A stretch of DNA of 64,000 bases from Pseudomonadota bacterium (GCA_009922615.1 RFVF01000001.1:62001-126000), one strand, 5' to 3'; shown: positions 54,223-63,615, counted from the stretch's first letter. The notes: generated by a model from the letters alone, not told the origin. Numbers and translations: made by a program.

Positions 54223-57200
54223 ATGAATTTGGTCCGCCTCGCCCTCCGCCGCCCGCTCTCGGTCGTGGTCGGTGTCATTGCCATCGCGCTCGCAGCGTGG
54301 ATCGGGCTTCAGCGCATGACGCGCGATGTCTTTCCGCCGCTGGGCATCCCGACCATTTACGTCGCGCAGCCCTTCGGCGGCATGGACCCCGCGCAGATGG
54401 AGGGGTTCATCACTTACTACTACGAATACCACTTCCTCTACATCACGGGCATCGAGCACGTGGAGTCCAAGAGCATCCAAGGCGCGAGCATCATGAAGCT
54501 CCAGTTCCACCCGGGCACGGACATGTCATCCGCGTTGTCCGAGGTGGTCGCCTACGTGAACCGCTCGCGGGCCTTCATGCCGCCGGGCACGCCGGGGCCG
54601 TTCATCACGCGCTTCGACGCCGGCAGCGTGCCGGTCGGCTACCTCGTGTTCTCGACGACCAACGCCAACCGCACGGTCGGCGAGATGCAGAACGCCGCGT
54701 TGAATCAGGTGCGCCCGCTCTTCGCACCGTTGCCGGGCGTGTCCGCACCGCCGCCGTTCGGCGGCAGCGCGCGGACCATTCTCATCAACCTCAAGCCTGA
54801 CCGGCTTCGCAGCTACGGCGTGTCCGCCGATGAAGTGGTTTCCGCCATCAGCGCGGCGAACACCCTCAGCCCGTCCGGCAATCTCCCACTCGGCGACAAG
54901 TATCCCTTCGTCCCGGTCAACGCGGTGGTGAAGAACATTCAAGACCTCGCTGCCGTGCCCATCCGCACGGGCACCGGCGTGGGCGGCGGCTCCGTCTTCG
55001 TGCGCGACCTCGGCGACGTGGCCGACGGCGCGGACATCGTCACCAGCTACGCGCTCGCGAATGGCAAGCGGACCGTTTACATGCCCGTCACGAAGCGCTC
55101 GGACGCCAGCACGCTATCGGTCGTCGAACTGGTGAAGAAGAACATCCCCGAGTTCAAGAAGGTGCTGCCCGACGACATTGAGGTTACCTACGAGTTCGAC
55201 CAGTCGCCCTACGTAGTGCGCGCCATCCGCGACCTCGTGAAGGAAGGCGCGCTCGGAGCCGTGCTGACGGGCCTGATGGTGCTGCTCTTCCTGCGTGACT
55301 GGCGCAGCGCGTTCATCGTGGTCATCAACATCCCCATCGCGCTGCTGGCCGGGACGTTCGCGCTGTGGATGAGCGGGCAGAACATCAACCTGATGACGCT
55401 CGGCGGCCTCGCGCTGGCCGTCGGTATCCTCGTGGATGAAGCGACGGTGGCAATTGAGAACATCCATGTGCATCTGGCACGTCGTCGCCCACTCGCCCGT
55501 GCCGTCCTTGACGCCACAGTGGAAACCACCGGCCCGCGACTGCTCGCAATGCTGTGCGTGCTCGCTGTCTTCATCCCGGCGTTCTTCATGCAAGGCGCGG
55601 CTAAGGCGCTCTTCACCCCGCTCGCACTGGCCGTGGGTTTCTCGATGGTCGCAAGCTTCGTCCTGTCGAGCACCTTGGTGCCAGTCTTGAGCGTTTGGTT
55701 TCTGCGCGGGCACGAATCAGACGTAGCAGAAGAAAAGGGTTCGTCCGCTTACGTTGCATTGCTTCGTCCGCTCCTCGCCGCTCGCTGGCTCGTTACGCCC
55801 ATTTACCTCGCCGTCGCCCTCGGCGGCCTCTGGCTGCTCGCGCCGCGCCTCGGCACCGAGATTTTCCCCAAGGTGGACGCCGGACAAATCCAGCTCCGTC
55901 TCCGCGCCACGCCCGGCACGCAGCTCGAAAAGACCGAGGCCATCGCCCTCCGCGTGCTCGACCTCATCAAGCGCGAGGCCGGGGCGGACAACGTCCAGAT
56001 GAGCATCGGCCTCGTCGGCGTCCACGCGGCAAACTACCCGGTCAACCTCATCCACCAGTGGAACGCGGGCCCGGAGGAAGGCGTGCTGCAAATCCAGTTC
56101 AAGCCCGGCTCCGTCCGCACCGAACCGCTCAAGGAAAAGCTCCGCGCCACCTTCAAGGCAGAGTTGCCCGACGTGCTCGTCAGCTTCGAGCCGAGCGACA
56201 TTGTCGAGCGCGTGATGAGCTTCGGCGCGCCGACGCCCATTGAGATTGCCGTGCAAGGCCAGAGCCTCGCCGCGAGCAAGGAATTTGCCGACAAACTCCG
56301 CGAGCGGCTGGCGAAGATTCCTTCGTTGCGCGATCTCCAGTTCGCCCAAGTCCTCGACTACCCGACGCTAGACGTGAACATCAACCGCGAGCGCGCTGGC
56401 CTGCTTGGCGTGCGGATGAGCGATGCCACGAAATCGCTCGTTGCCAGCACCGCGAGCAGCCGTTTCACCGTGCCGAACTACTGGGCCGACCCGGCGAGTG
56501 GTATCGCTTTCAGCGTGCAGGTGCAGGTGCCGCAAGGCCGCGTGAGCACGGTCGAGGAATTCAAGAACACGCCCGTCACCACCGCTGGCGGCAAGGCCAC
56601 GCTCCTCCGCAACATCGCCAACCTGAGCGAAGGCACCGCGCCGCAAACCTACGAGCGCTACAACCTAATGCGCGTCGTCTCGCTCACCGCAAACATTCAC
56701 GGCTCCGATCTCGGCAGCGTTGCGAAGGCCATTCACGCCGCCATCAAGGAAGTCGGCGCGCCGCCCGCCAAGACAAGCGTCGCCGTCCGTGGGCAGATTC
56801 CGCCGATGGAGGAGATGTTCAACGGACTCCGCACCGGCCTGTTGCTCGCCCTGGTCGTTATCTTCCTGCTGCTCATGGCGAACTTTCAGTCCGTGCGACT
56901 CGCGCTCGTGGTCGTGTCCACTGTGCCCGCCGTGCTCGCGGGCGTTGCGCTCACGCTCTGGCTTACGCACACAACGCTGAACATCCAAAGCTTCATGGGG
57001 GCCATCATGGCCGTGGGCGTGGCCGTGGCGAACGCCATCCTGCTCGTGACCTTCGCCGAGCGCGCCAGAGTAGGACAGGCTTCCAGCTTGTCATCCATTC
57101 AGAACTCCCCCGCCCAAACGGCGAACGCGGCCGATGGAAAAAGTCAGAAGTCAGGCAAGCTGTCTGACCTACTTGGAGCCTCCCTCACCGGCGCGAACTC

Positions 57201-57456
57201 CCGCCTTCGCCCCATCCTGATGACGAGCTTCGCGATGATGGCTGGCATGTTGCCCCTCGCCCTCGGCCTCGGTGACGGCGGCGACCAGACCGCGCCCTTG
57301 GGCCGCGCCGTCATCGGCGGCCTCGCCGCCGCGACGCTCGCCACCCTTTTCATCCTTCCATCCGTCTTCGCCGTAGTGATGACCGGCAAGCACACCCGCT
57401 CCGCCAGCCTCGACCCGGACGACGCGAACAGCCCGCAGTTCAATGCCGCCAAATGA
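54223..57456 (+). CDS. RND efflux permease (AcrB/HAE superfamily)
   Basis: This inner-membrane proton-driven exporter has about 1077 residues from ATG 54223. It has the N-terminal helix ('RPLSVVVGVIAIALAAWIGL'), the first porter domain, the TM4 block 'LGGLALAVGILVDEATVAIENIHVHLARR' in part with acidic residues at the proton relay position, and the second half from about residue 530. Near residue 950, between 'LLVTFAERARVG' and 'GANSRLRPILMTS', about 35 low-complexity residues (Ser/Gln/Ala) are inserted; a short hairpin (57074-57092) encodes part of this. The stop overlaps the adaptor start by 4 bp. Confidence 0.95.
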   Translation: MNLVRLALRRPLSVVVGVIAIALAAWIGLQRMTRDVFPPLGIPTIYVAQPFGGMDPAQMEGFITYYYEYHFLYITGIEHVESKSIQGASIMKLQFHPGTDMSSALSEVVAYVNRSRAFMPPGTPGPFITRFDAGSVPVGYLVFSTTNANRTVGEMQNAALNQVRPLFAPLPGVSAPPPFGGSARTILINLKPDRLRSYGVSADEVVSAISAANTLSPSGNLPLGDKYPFVPVNAVVKNIQDLAAVPIRTGTGVGGGSVFVRDLGDVADGADIVTSYALANGKRTVYMPVTKRSDASTLSVVELVKKNIPEFKKVLPDDIEVTYEFDQSPYVVRAIRDLVKEGALGAVLTGLMVLLFLRDWRSAFIVVINIPIALLAGTFALWMSGQNINLMTLGGLALAVGILVDEATVAIENIHVHLARRRPLARAVLDATVETTGPRLLAMLCVLAVFIPAFFMQGAAKALFTPLALAVGFSMVASFVLSSTLVPVLSVWFLRGHESDVAEEKGSSAYVALLRPLLAARWLVTPIYLAVALGGLWLLAPRLGTEIFPKVDAGQIQLRLRATPGTQLEKTEAIALRVLDLIKREAGADNVQMSIGLVGVHAANYPVNLIHQWNAGPEEGVLQIQFKPGSVRTEPLKEKLRATFKAELPDVLVSFEPSDIVERVMSFGAPTPIEIAVQGQSLAASKEFADKLRERLAKIPSLRDLQFAQVLDYPTLDVNINRERAGLLGVRMSDATKSLVASTASSRFTVPNYWADPASGIAFSVQVQVPQGRVSTVEEFKNTPVTTAGGKATLLRNIANLSEGTAPQTYERYNLMRVVSLTANIHGSDLGSVAKAIHAAIKEVGAPPAKTSVAVRGQIPPMEEMFNGLRTGLLLALVVIFLLLMANFQSVRLALVVVSTVPAVLAGVALTLWLTHTTLNIQSFMGAIMAVGVAVANAILLVTFAERARVGQASSLSSIQNSPAQTANAADGKSQKSGKLSDLLGASLTGANSRLRPILMTSFAMMAGMLPLALGLGDGGDQTAPLGRAVIGGLAAATLATLFILPSVFAVVMTGKHTRSASLDPDDANSPQFNAAK
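57074..57092. repeat. GTAGGACAG-type hairpin inside the RND permease gene
   Basis: gacaggcttccagcttgtc folds with 8-bp arms and one G-T pair. It is preceded by 'gtag', as is the related hairpin at 21171. It lies in frame and encodes part of the Ser/Gln-rich insertion of the permease. Confidence 0.6.
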
Positions 57457-59069
57457 ACGCACCCATGAAAGCTCAACCTGTTCTCCTTCACCCTCACCCT
57501 CTTTCGCTGGGAGAGGGAACAGCCCCGCGCACGCTTGATTTTTCCCCGCGCACAGTTCCGCTCTACCGCTGGTTGCGATTCACCCTCTCCCAGCGGGAGA
57601 GGGTCGGTGTGAGGGAGAAAGTGTTGCTAGGTTTGAGTATAGCGGTTGCGCTGTTGAGCACTGCCTCTTGCTTGGCTCAGACAACTTACTCGGGCGCGGG
57701 CGCGAGCGGTGGCAGTAGCGCTCCCACCGTCCGCGTCGCCACGCCCACGCGCGGCGATGTCCACCGCTTCGTCGCGCAGCCCGGGACCATCCGGCCGCTC
57801 CAGCAGGCCACGCTCTACGCACGCCTGCCTGGCTACGTCAAACGCATCGCGGTGGACAAGGGCGACGCCGTCAAGGCCGGCGCGCTCCTCGCCGAACTCG
57901 ACGCGCCCGAGTTGGCCCTCGACCTCGCCCGCGCGCGCGGCGAGTTCGCCAAGGCCAGAGCTGACGTCGCGCGCGCTAGCGCGGAACTCGCGAAATCCCA
58001 GGCCGACATTGCCCGAACGCATGCCGAGGTCGCGCTCGCTAAGGCCGGCGCGCACAAGGCCGAGGCCGAGTTGCACGCGGCCATCGCCGTCGCCGCACGC
58101 GCGCAGGCGGAACTGCCCAAGGCTCAAGCCGAGGTGAATGTCGCCCGGCTTGACTACGACCGCCTCACCGAGGGGCGCCGCAAGGCCCCCGACCTCGTCG
58201 TGCCCGCGCAAGTGGACGCGGCGAAGGCACGCCTCGACACCGCGACCGCGCAAGTCGGCGTGCTCCGCGCCGCTGCCGAGGCTGCGGCTGCCGAAGCCGA
58301 GGCCGCGAAGGCTCGGCGCGCCGGAAGCGAGGCCAGCATCCAAGCCGCGAGTGCCCAGGCCGAAGCCGCGAAGGCCAGCCACGAGGCTGCGCGCGCCGTG
58401 GTCGGAGCATTTGAGGCGGCCGTGGAAGTGGCGCAGTCCGCGATGCAACGCACTAGCACGCTCGCGGACTTCACGCGCCTCACTGCGCCGTTTAGCGGCG
58501 TCGTCACCGCGCGCTTCGTGGACCTCGGCGCGTTTGTCCCCGCCGCCACGGCGGGCAACGCCGCGCAGAACGCGGCTGTCGTCACGCTCATGGACTTCGA
58601 CACCGTGCGCGTGCAGGTGCCGATGACGGAGCTTGAGGCCGGCTTCGTCGCGAAGGGCCAGCCGGTGAAGGTCGCGCTCGACGGCCTGCCCGGCAAAATC
58701 TTCGAGGGCACGGTCACGCGCTTCGCCGGCGCGCTGGATGAGGCCACGCGCACGATGCTCGTCGAGGCCGAGCTGCCGAATCCCGGCCACGCGTTGCGCC
58801 CCGGGATGTATGCCACCGTGCGCGTGGGCGTGGAGAAGCACACGAACGTCCTGCTCGTGCCGAGCGAGGCGCTGGTGATGGAGAAAGCGAACGCGTTTGT
58901 CTTCTTGGCAGATGGCAGCAAGGCGAAGAAGACGCCGGTAAAGATTGGCTTCAACGACGGGGCGAAGGTGGAAATAGTCTCCGGTCTCGCGGAGACGGCG
59001 AAGGTGATTCTCATTGGGAAGATGACCTTGGCGGATGGGCAGGTGGTCAACGTGCAGGAGGGCAAGTGA
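57453..59069 (+). CDS. RND efflux periplasmic adaptor (HlyD/AcrA family) with repeat-derived N-terminal insertion
   Basis: This 538-residue membrane-fusion protein links the RND permease to the outer-membrane channel. Lipoyl halves are visible ('QATLYARLPGYVKRIAVDKGDAVKAGALLAEL' in part, and 'RLTAPFSGVVTARFVDLGAFV'). Between them is an unusually long Ala-rich coiled-coil hairpin of about 200 residues. The N-terminus 'MNAPMKAQPVLL' is cut off from the signal helix 'VLLGLSIAVALLSTASC' by about 44 residues encoded by an inverted repeat. The ATG overlaps the permease stop, which argues that translation does start here, unless an internal start is used. Confidence 0.9.
   Translation: MNAPMKAQPVLLHPHPLSLGEGTAPRTLDFSPRTVPLYRWLRFTLSQRERVGVREKVLLGLSIAVALLSTASCLAQTTYSGAGASGGSSAPTVRVATPTRGDVHRFVAQPGTIRPLQQATLYARLPGYVKRIAVDKGDAVKAGALLAELDAPELALDLARARGEFAKARADVARASAELAKSQADIARTHAEVALAKAGAHKAEAELHAAIAVAARAQAELPKAQAEVNVARLDYDRLTEGRRKAPDLVVPAQVDAAKARLDTATAQVGVLRAAAEAAAAEAEAAKARRAGSEASIQAASAQAEAAKASHEAARAVVGAFEAAVEVAQSAMQRTSTLADFTRLTAPFSGVVTARFVDLGAFVPAATAGNAAQNAAVVTLMDFDTVRVQVPMTELEAGFVAKGQPVKVALDGLPGKIFEGTVTRFAGALDEATRTMLVEAELPNPGHALRPGMYATVRVGVEKHTNVLLVPSEALVMEKANAFVFLADGSKAKKTPVKIGFNDGAKVEIVSGLAETAKVILIGKMTLADGQVVNVQEGK
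57481..57620. repeat. CCCTC-rich inverted repeat inside the adaptor's signal-peptide region
   Basis: The left arm (57481-57517, containing ctttcgctgggagaggg) and right arm (57580-57620, containing ccctctcccagcgggag) are inverses. They match the element at 40231-40338 in arm sequence (TTCTCC...CCCTC...GAGAGGG). The spacer carries two direct copies of ccgcgcac. The element is in frame with no stop codon. Confidence 0.8.
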
Positions 59070-60421
59070 ATTTTTCAGTTTTCAGTTTTCAGTTTTCAGT
59101 GACGGAATGCCGGCGACTGCCGGTTGCTGTGCTGCTTGGCTTTGCCCTAACAACGAGGGCCGCGACAAACCAGCCCATTGACCTCCCCACCACGCTCAAG
59201 CTCGCCGGCGCGCAAAACCTCGATGTGCAAATCGCCCGCGAGCGGTTGCGCGAGGCGGAGGCACAGCGGGATGAGGCCATCTACAACTTCTTCCCGTGGG
59301 TAACGCCCGGCGTCGGCTATCGGCGGCATGACGGCCGGATTCAGGACGTGACCGGCAATCTCTTCGACACGAGCAAGCAGCAGCTCACGCCCGGCGTGAA
59401 TGTGGAGGCGCGGCTGGATTTGGGCGATGCGTGGTTCAAGGCGCTCGCCGCGAAGCAGCTCGCCAAGGCCGCCGATCACGCGGTCGCGGCGCAGGAGCAG
59501 GACACCACCACCACCGCCGCGCTTGGTTACTTCGACCTCGTCAAGGCTCGCGCGACCGGCGAGGTGGCGGAGGAGGCGACGCGGGTTGCCACGGCTTACG
59601 CGGATCAACTTCAACAGGGCGTGGCGCTTGGGCTCATCTTCAAAGGCGACGCCCTGCGAGCGCGCGGTCAAGCCGAGCGAAACCAACTCGCCCTCGAGCA
59701 AGCTCGCGAACAGCAGCGCATTGCCGCCGCCCGCCTCGCGCAAGTGCTCCGGCTCGACCCAGCCGTGAACCTCACGCCTGCCAACAGCGAACTGTTGCCG
59801 CTCACGCTGATCGCCACCAACGCCGCGCTGGATTCACTCGTGGCACAGGCGCTGAGCGCGCGGCCGGAGTTGAAGCAGGGCGCAGCACTGGCGAATGCCG
59901 CCGCAAAACAGCGTGACGCCACGACGGTCGGACCGTTGATTCCCAGCCTCGGCGCGCAGGGTTTCGTGGGGGCGCTGGGGGGCGGGCGGAACAACGACCT
60001 GGACAATTTCGGCGGTAGTTCAAGCGTCGCGCTCACGCTCGGCTGGCGCTTAGGCCCCGGGGGCATCTTCGACTCCGCGCGCGAGCGGACGGCGGATTCG
60101 CGTCTGCGTGCCACGGCCCTCGCCAACGACAAATTGAAGGACGACATCATCCGGCAAGTGGTCGAGGCGCACACGCGGGTGCATTCGCTGCGCGACCAGC
60201 TCGCGACGTTGCGTCGCGCGCTGGTGACGGCGGAGGAAGCGTTCCGGCTGACGCGTGAGCGCAAGGAACGCGGCATCGGCGTGGTGCTGGAGAACATTTT
60301 TGCGGAACAGGATTTGACCCGCGCACGCACGGACTTTCTCGCCGCCGTGGCGGAGGCGAACAAGGCGCAGTTCCTTTTGCTCCGCGCGCTAGGGCAGCCC
60401 GGGCTTGCGGCTTCGCCCTGA
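59066..60421 (+). CDS. TolC-like outer-membrane efflux protein
   Basis: This 451-residue channel protein closes the tripartite efflux operon. It has two OEP repeats ('LKLAGAQNLDVQIARERLREAEAQRDEAIYNFFPWVTPG' in part; 'ALSARPELKQGAALANAAAKQRDATTVGPLIPSLGAQGF' in part). The GTG at 59066 overlaps the adaptor stop as GTGA. The first dozen codons, 'NFSVFSFQFSV', are encoded by a heptad repeat of TTTCAGT; the signal helix 'RRLPVAVLLGFALTTRA' follows. The repeat thus extends the N-terminus just at the translational junction. Confidence 0.92.
   Translation: MNFSVFSFQFSVTECRRLPVAVLLGFALTTRAATNQPIDLPTTLKLAGAQNLDVQIARERLREAEAQRDEAIYNFFPWVTPGVGYRRHDGRIQDVTGNLFDTSKQQLTPGVNVEARLDLGDAWFKALAAKQLAKAADHAVAAQEQDTTTTAALGYFDLVKARATGEVAEEATRVATAYADQLQQGVALGLIFKGDALRARGQAERNQLALEQAREQQRIAAARLAQVLRLDPAVNLTPANSELLPLTLIATNAALDSLVAQALSARPELKQGAALANAAAKQRDATTVGPLIPSLGAQGFVGALGGGRNNDLDNFGGSSSVALTLGWRLGPGGIFDSARERTADSRLRATALANDKLKDDIIRQVVEAHTRVHSLRDQLATLRRALVTAEEAFRLTRERKERGIGVVLENIFAEQDLTRARTDFLAAVAEANKAQFLLLRALGQPGLAASP
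59073..59100. repeat. Heptad repeat at the start of the TolC-like gene
   Basis: Four exact tandem copies of TTTCAGT cover 59073-59100, starting 4 bp after the GTG start codon's overlap with the previous stop. They are translated in frame. No inverted partner was seen nearby, as at 21757. Confidence 0.9.
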
Positions 60422-60506
60422 TCAATCAAGCGATGTCCGCTTTCGTTTGGTGCGGTCAAATCCCGATGGACGCAGAGCGTTGCGGACGGCTAGGGTGCGC
60501 TTGCGT

Positions 60507-60932
60507 ATGAAGTTCACCGGGCAGGAAAACCGGACCCTCGCCGAATGCACGCTGATGTTGATCGTGTTGGGCTGGCTGGATTATGTGACTGGCTATGAGT
60601 TCGGAGTGTTCGTGTTTTACTCCCTGCCCGTGGGCTTGGCGGCGTATCGCGTCGGGCTGCGGTCGGGCTTGGTGATGGCGCTGGCCTCTACGGCAATCTG
60701 GCTCTACGCGGACCGGCTCACGGGGCAGCGCTACTCATCGAACTTCATGTTCTGGTGGAACAGCGCGGTGCGCTGCGGCTGCTTCGTCATCAACGCTGTG
60801 AGCATGGTGAAAATCCGGCAGCACGTGGAGGCGCGGCGCAAGTTGGAGCAGGAACTGGCCGCCGTTCGCGCTGAAGCTGAAGCGTTGCGCCGTGAACTCG
60901 CCTCCCGGGGTCCGGGACAACCGGTTCCTTAA
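60507..60932 (+). CDS. Small integral membrane protein with C-terminal coiled coil
   Basis: The track opens at 60405, but ATG 60507 ('MKFTGQENRTLAECTLMLIVLG') gives a 141-residue protein with four hydrophobic segments ('FGVFVFYSLPVGLAAYRVG', 'LVMALASTAIWLYAD'). A Glu/Arg-rich helix of about 40 residues follows ('ARRKLEQELAAVRAEAEALRRELAS'). This looks like the membrane sensor part of a histidine kinase or cyclase ending in its coiled coil, without an output domain. Function unknown. Confidence 0.75.
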   Translation: MKFTGQENRTLAECTLMLIVLGWLDYVTGYEFGVFVFYSLPVGLAAYRVGLRSGLVMALASTAIWLYADRLTGQRYSSNFMFWWNSAVRCGCFVINAVSMVKIRQHVEARRKLEQELAAVRAEAEALRRELASRGPGQPVP

Positions 60933-61041
60933 CAGCAGGAGGAGGGGAACGTCGCGCCCGAGGTGGCTGAATACGTCCCTCAGCACTCAGGCCGCGTTAA
61001 TCCAAGCGCGGTAGTAGCTCGATGCGGATGACCGTCGGGCT

Positions 61042-62517
61042 TCAGAAAACCGGGATGGGGTCCGACTTTTTTACCGGCAGGCCTTCCCAGATGACTTCTT
61101 CGGTCACCGGGTCGTAAGTGAGGATGCGGTGTAGGCTGCCGGGTGCGGGCGGAAGGTCCTTCTTCGGCAACCACTTCGCGAGGTCTGCCTTCGTCTTCAG
61201 ATACATCGGCGCGGTGGCGAGATTGTCCCACTCGTTTGGATCGCGCACCAGATCGTAAAGCTCCTCGGAACCGTCGGCGTAACGGATGTAGCGCCATTGC
61301 TCGGTGCGGACGGCGTGGTTGCCTTGATTGTGCGTGGTGAGTGCGGGCCATTCGCGCGGCGCGGCGGCATGCTTGAGTTGAGGGACGAGGCTGTGCCCCT
61401 CCAGCTCCGGGCGCTTGGGGAAGCCGGCGAGTTCCAACAGAGTGGGAAAAATGTCCAGCAACTCGGCAGGCCGTCCGCACTTCGCCGCCTTTGCGATGCC
61501 CGGCCCGGCAAAAATGAGTGGCACCCGTGTGCTGCGATCCCAAAGCGTGTTCTTCCCCGTGATGAGTTTCTCGCCGAGATGCCAGCCGTGGTCGCTCCAC
61601 AGCACGATGATCGTGTCATTGGCCCGGCCGGTCGCTTCGAGGGCGGCGAGCACGCGGCCGACTTGCGCGTCCATGTAACTGGTGCTGGCGAGGTAGGCGC
61701 GCACGAGCGGTCGCCACTCGTCGCGCTCCTCCAACGTGACGAGGCGCGGCTCGGGCAGCTTCCAGTGCAAATACCACGAGAAGCGCGGGGTGTCGTCGCG
61801 GTCGTCACGCTTGACCGGCGGCATCTTCAACGTCGCTTCGGGATACAACTCAAACCATTTCGGCGGGGCAAAGCACGGGACGTGCGGGAGCCGGAAACCG
61901 CAGCCGATGAAGAACGGCTTGTCCTTTGGCGCCCGTTGCAAGGCATCGATGGCAGCGCTCGCGATTTTGTAATCACCACCGTCCTCGTCGCGCTCAGGAA
62001 ACGGGCCCCAATCCATCGCCGGATGTTGGGGAGGCTTGAGTTTGTTGAGCCGTTGCGCGGGCTTGCCGGGACCGGGCGCGGGGCCCCACTCGTTGAACTC
62101 GGCGGCGTGATCCTTCGGCTTCACCGAGCCGTCGTGATAAATTTTGCCGCAGGTGTAGGTGAAATAGCCGTCGCGCGTGAAGGTCTGCGGCAGCGTGACG
62201 TGCTGCTTCGTGAGGTCCACGTCGCGAATTCCCGGCGCGAGGCCGTAGATGCCCGTGGACGATGGCCGCAAACCGGTGAGCAAACTGGAGCGCGACGGAT
62301 TGCACAACGGCGCCTGACAGTGTGCGTTCGTGAACAACGTGCCGCGTTTCGCCAGCCCGTCGATGTGCGGTGTCTTGACCTGCGGATGCCCGCCCAGACA
62401 GCCGATCCAGTCATTCTGGTCATCAATGGCGAGAAACAGGACGTTCGGCTTGGCCGCCGCAGCGGCCGGAAGCACGAGCGCACCCAACAAGGCGAGAACT
62501 AGGATACGACGGTTCAT
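61042..62517 (-). CDS. Sulfatase (iduronate-2-sulfatase-like, Cys type), third of three
   Basis: This 491-residue exported enzyme starts at 62517 ('MNRRILVLALLGALVLPAAAAA'). The track start at 62967 runs into the neighbouring gene's antisense. Active-site motifs: 'LFLAIDDQNDWIGCLGG' (Asp32-Asp33), 'QAPLCNPSRSSLLTG' (Cys72), 'VLWSDHGWHLGEK'. The 'DDxNDWxGxLGGHPQ' and 'SDHGWHLGE' forms are those of the iduronate-2-sulfatase-like branch, acting on sulfated glycans. It is the only sulfatase on the minus strand and is not in an operon with the pair at 35.6-38.8 kb. Confidence 0.93.
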   Translation of the reverse strand: MNRRILVLALLGALVLPAAAAAKPNVLFLAIDDQNDWIGCLGGHPQVKTPHIDGLAKRGTLFTNAHCQAPLCNPSRSSLLTGLRPSSTGIYGLAPGIRDVDLTKQHVTLPQTFTRDGYFTYTCGKIYHDGSVKPKDHAAEFNEWGPAPGPGKPAQRLNKLKPPQHPAMDWGPFPERDEDGGDYKIASAAIDALQRAPKDKPFFIGCGFRLPHVPCFAPPKWFELYPEATLKMPPVKRDDRDDTPRFSWYLHWKLPEPRLVTLEERDEWRPLVRAYLASTSYMDAQVGRVLAALEATGRANDTIIVLWSDHGWHLGEKLITGKNTLWDRSTRVPLIFAGPGIAKAAKCGRPAELLDIFPTLLELAGFPKRPELEGHSLVPQLKHAAAPREWPALTTHNQGNHAVRTEQWRYIRYADGSEELYDLVRDPNEWDNLATAPMYLKTKADLAKWLPKKDLPPAPGSLHRILTYDPVTEEVIWEGLPVKKSDPIPVF

Positions 62518-62582
62518 GCGAAGTGCCGCGAGTGTCACGGAGGAAGCCAGAAAGCAAAGCCGAAAACCCGGTTCGAAATGCG

Positions 62583-63470
62583 CTATTTCCTGGCTCCCAA
62601 TACCAGCGCGATCGCTGCCATCATCAGCGCCGCGCCCGCCAGCCGCCAGCGCAACACGCTCGGAGGCAGATGCTGCTCGCGGTTGCTGAACCAGTGGCCG
62701 ATGGCCCACACCGCCACCACGCTCCACAGCCCGCGCGAACTGTAGATCACGTTCGCAGTCGCCGCGTTGCCGAAGTGTGCGATGCCACTGACGAAGATGA
62801 CCGATTGCAGACCAATGAACCCGCAACCGCCCAGCAGCCAGCGCCACGCCGCAGATGGCACCGTGTGCAGCGGAGCGTGGAAAAACGGCACGAACGCAAC
62901 ACTGAACAATGCGGTGAATCCCAGCATCACCGGCAGGAACCGCCCCAGTCCCCAAGCTGGCGACCACTTCTGCACCAGCACATCGAAGAGTGCGAACATC
63001 GCCGCCGAGCTGCCGGCGTAAAGAATCGTCCGGCCGACGTGATGGTGCGGCGTGCTGTCTGTGCGGTTGAGCAGCATGATGGCCAGCGAGCTGAGGCCGG
63101 CCGCGATCCAGAGTTTTTGCGAAACGCCGGACGTGAGCAGCACCGTCGTGAAGACCGCCACGAGGATGATCTTCAAGCCCATCACCGGCGTGGCCACCGA
63201 GACGTCACCGTGCTGTAGCGCGAGGAAGTTGAGCAACTGCCCGAGCAGGTAAAACACCGCCACCAGCGCCGGTTGCCAGAGCAAGTCGGCGTGGAGCGTG
63301 CCGCCGAAGGGCAGCAGCAGCGCGAACAACGTGGCGGAAACGAAATTGGAAACGAAAGCCGTCCGCCAGATGCCCACGCCGAGTTCCGCCGACCGCTTGG
63401 CCAGCAAGGCTCCCACGACATAAATCATCGCCGCCAGGAGCGGGAGGACAATGGGCAATGCGTCGTTCAT
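62583..63470 (-). CDS. EamA-family (DMT) transporter
   Basis: This 295-residue ten-helix membrane protein starts at 63470 ('MNDALPIVLPLLAAMIYVVGALLAKRSAE'). It has two inverted EamA repeats; the second ends in 'IYSSRGLWSVVAVWAIGHWF' followed by the last helix. The long track start at 63671 has no support. Its substrate cannot be told. It lies 66 bp upstream of the sulfatase gene on the same strand. Confidence 0.85.
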   Translation of the reverse strand: MNDALPIVLPLLAAMIYVVGALLAKRSAELGVGIWRTAFVSNFVSATLFALLLPFGGTLHADLLWQPALVAVFYLLGQLLNFLALQHGDVSVATPVMGLKIILVAVFTTVLLTSGVSQKLWIAAGLSSLAIMLLNRTDSTPHHHVGRTILYAGSSAAMFALFDVLVQKWSPAWGLGRFLPVMLGFTALFSVAFVPFFHAPLHTVPSAAWRWLLGGCGFIGLQSVIFVSGIAHFGNAATANVIYSSRGLWSVVAVWAIGHWFSNREQHLPPSVLRWRLAGAALMMAAIALVLGARK

Positions 63471-63615
63471 CGCGAGACCGTAGCATCCGCGGCAAGCCGG
63501 CTCAGGCGAAATCCGTCCGGCTCCGCGATCACCTAGCGTCCCGGTGTCGGCTGCGGCCTGCTTCCCCGCAATCCGGGTTGAAGTTATGCCTGGCCGGGGC
63601 GCGTCAAATCGCGCC

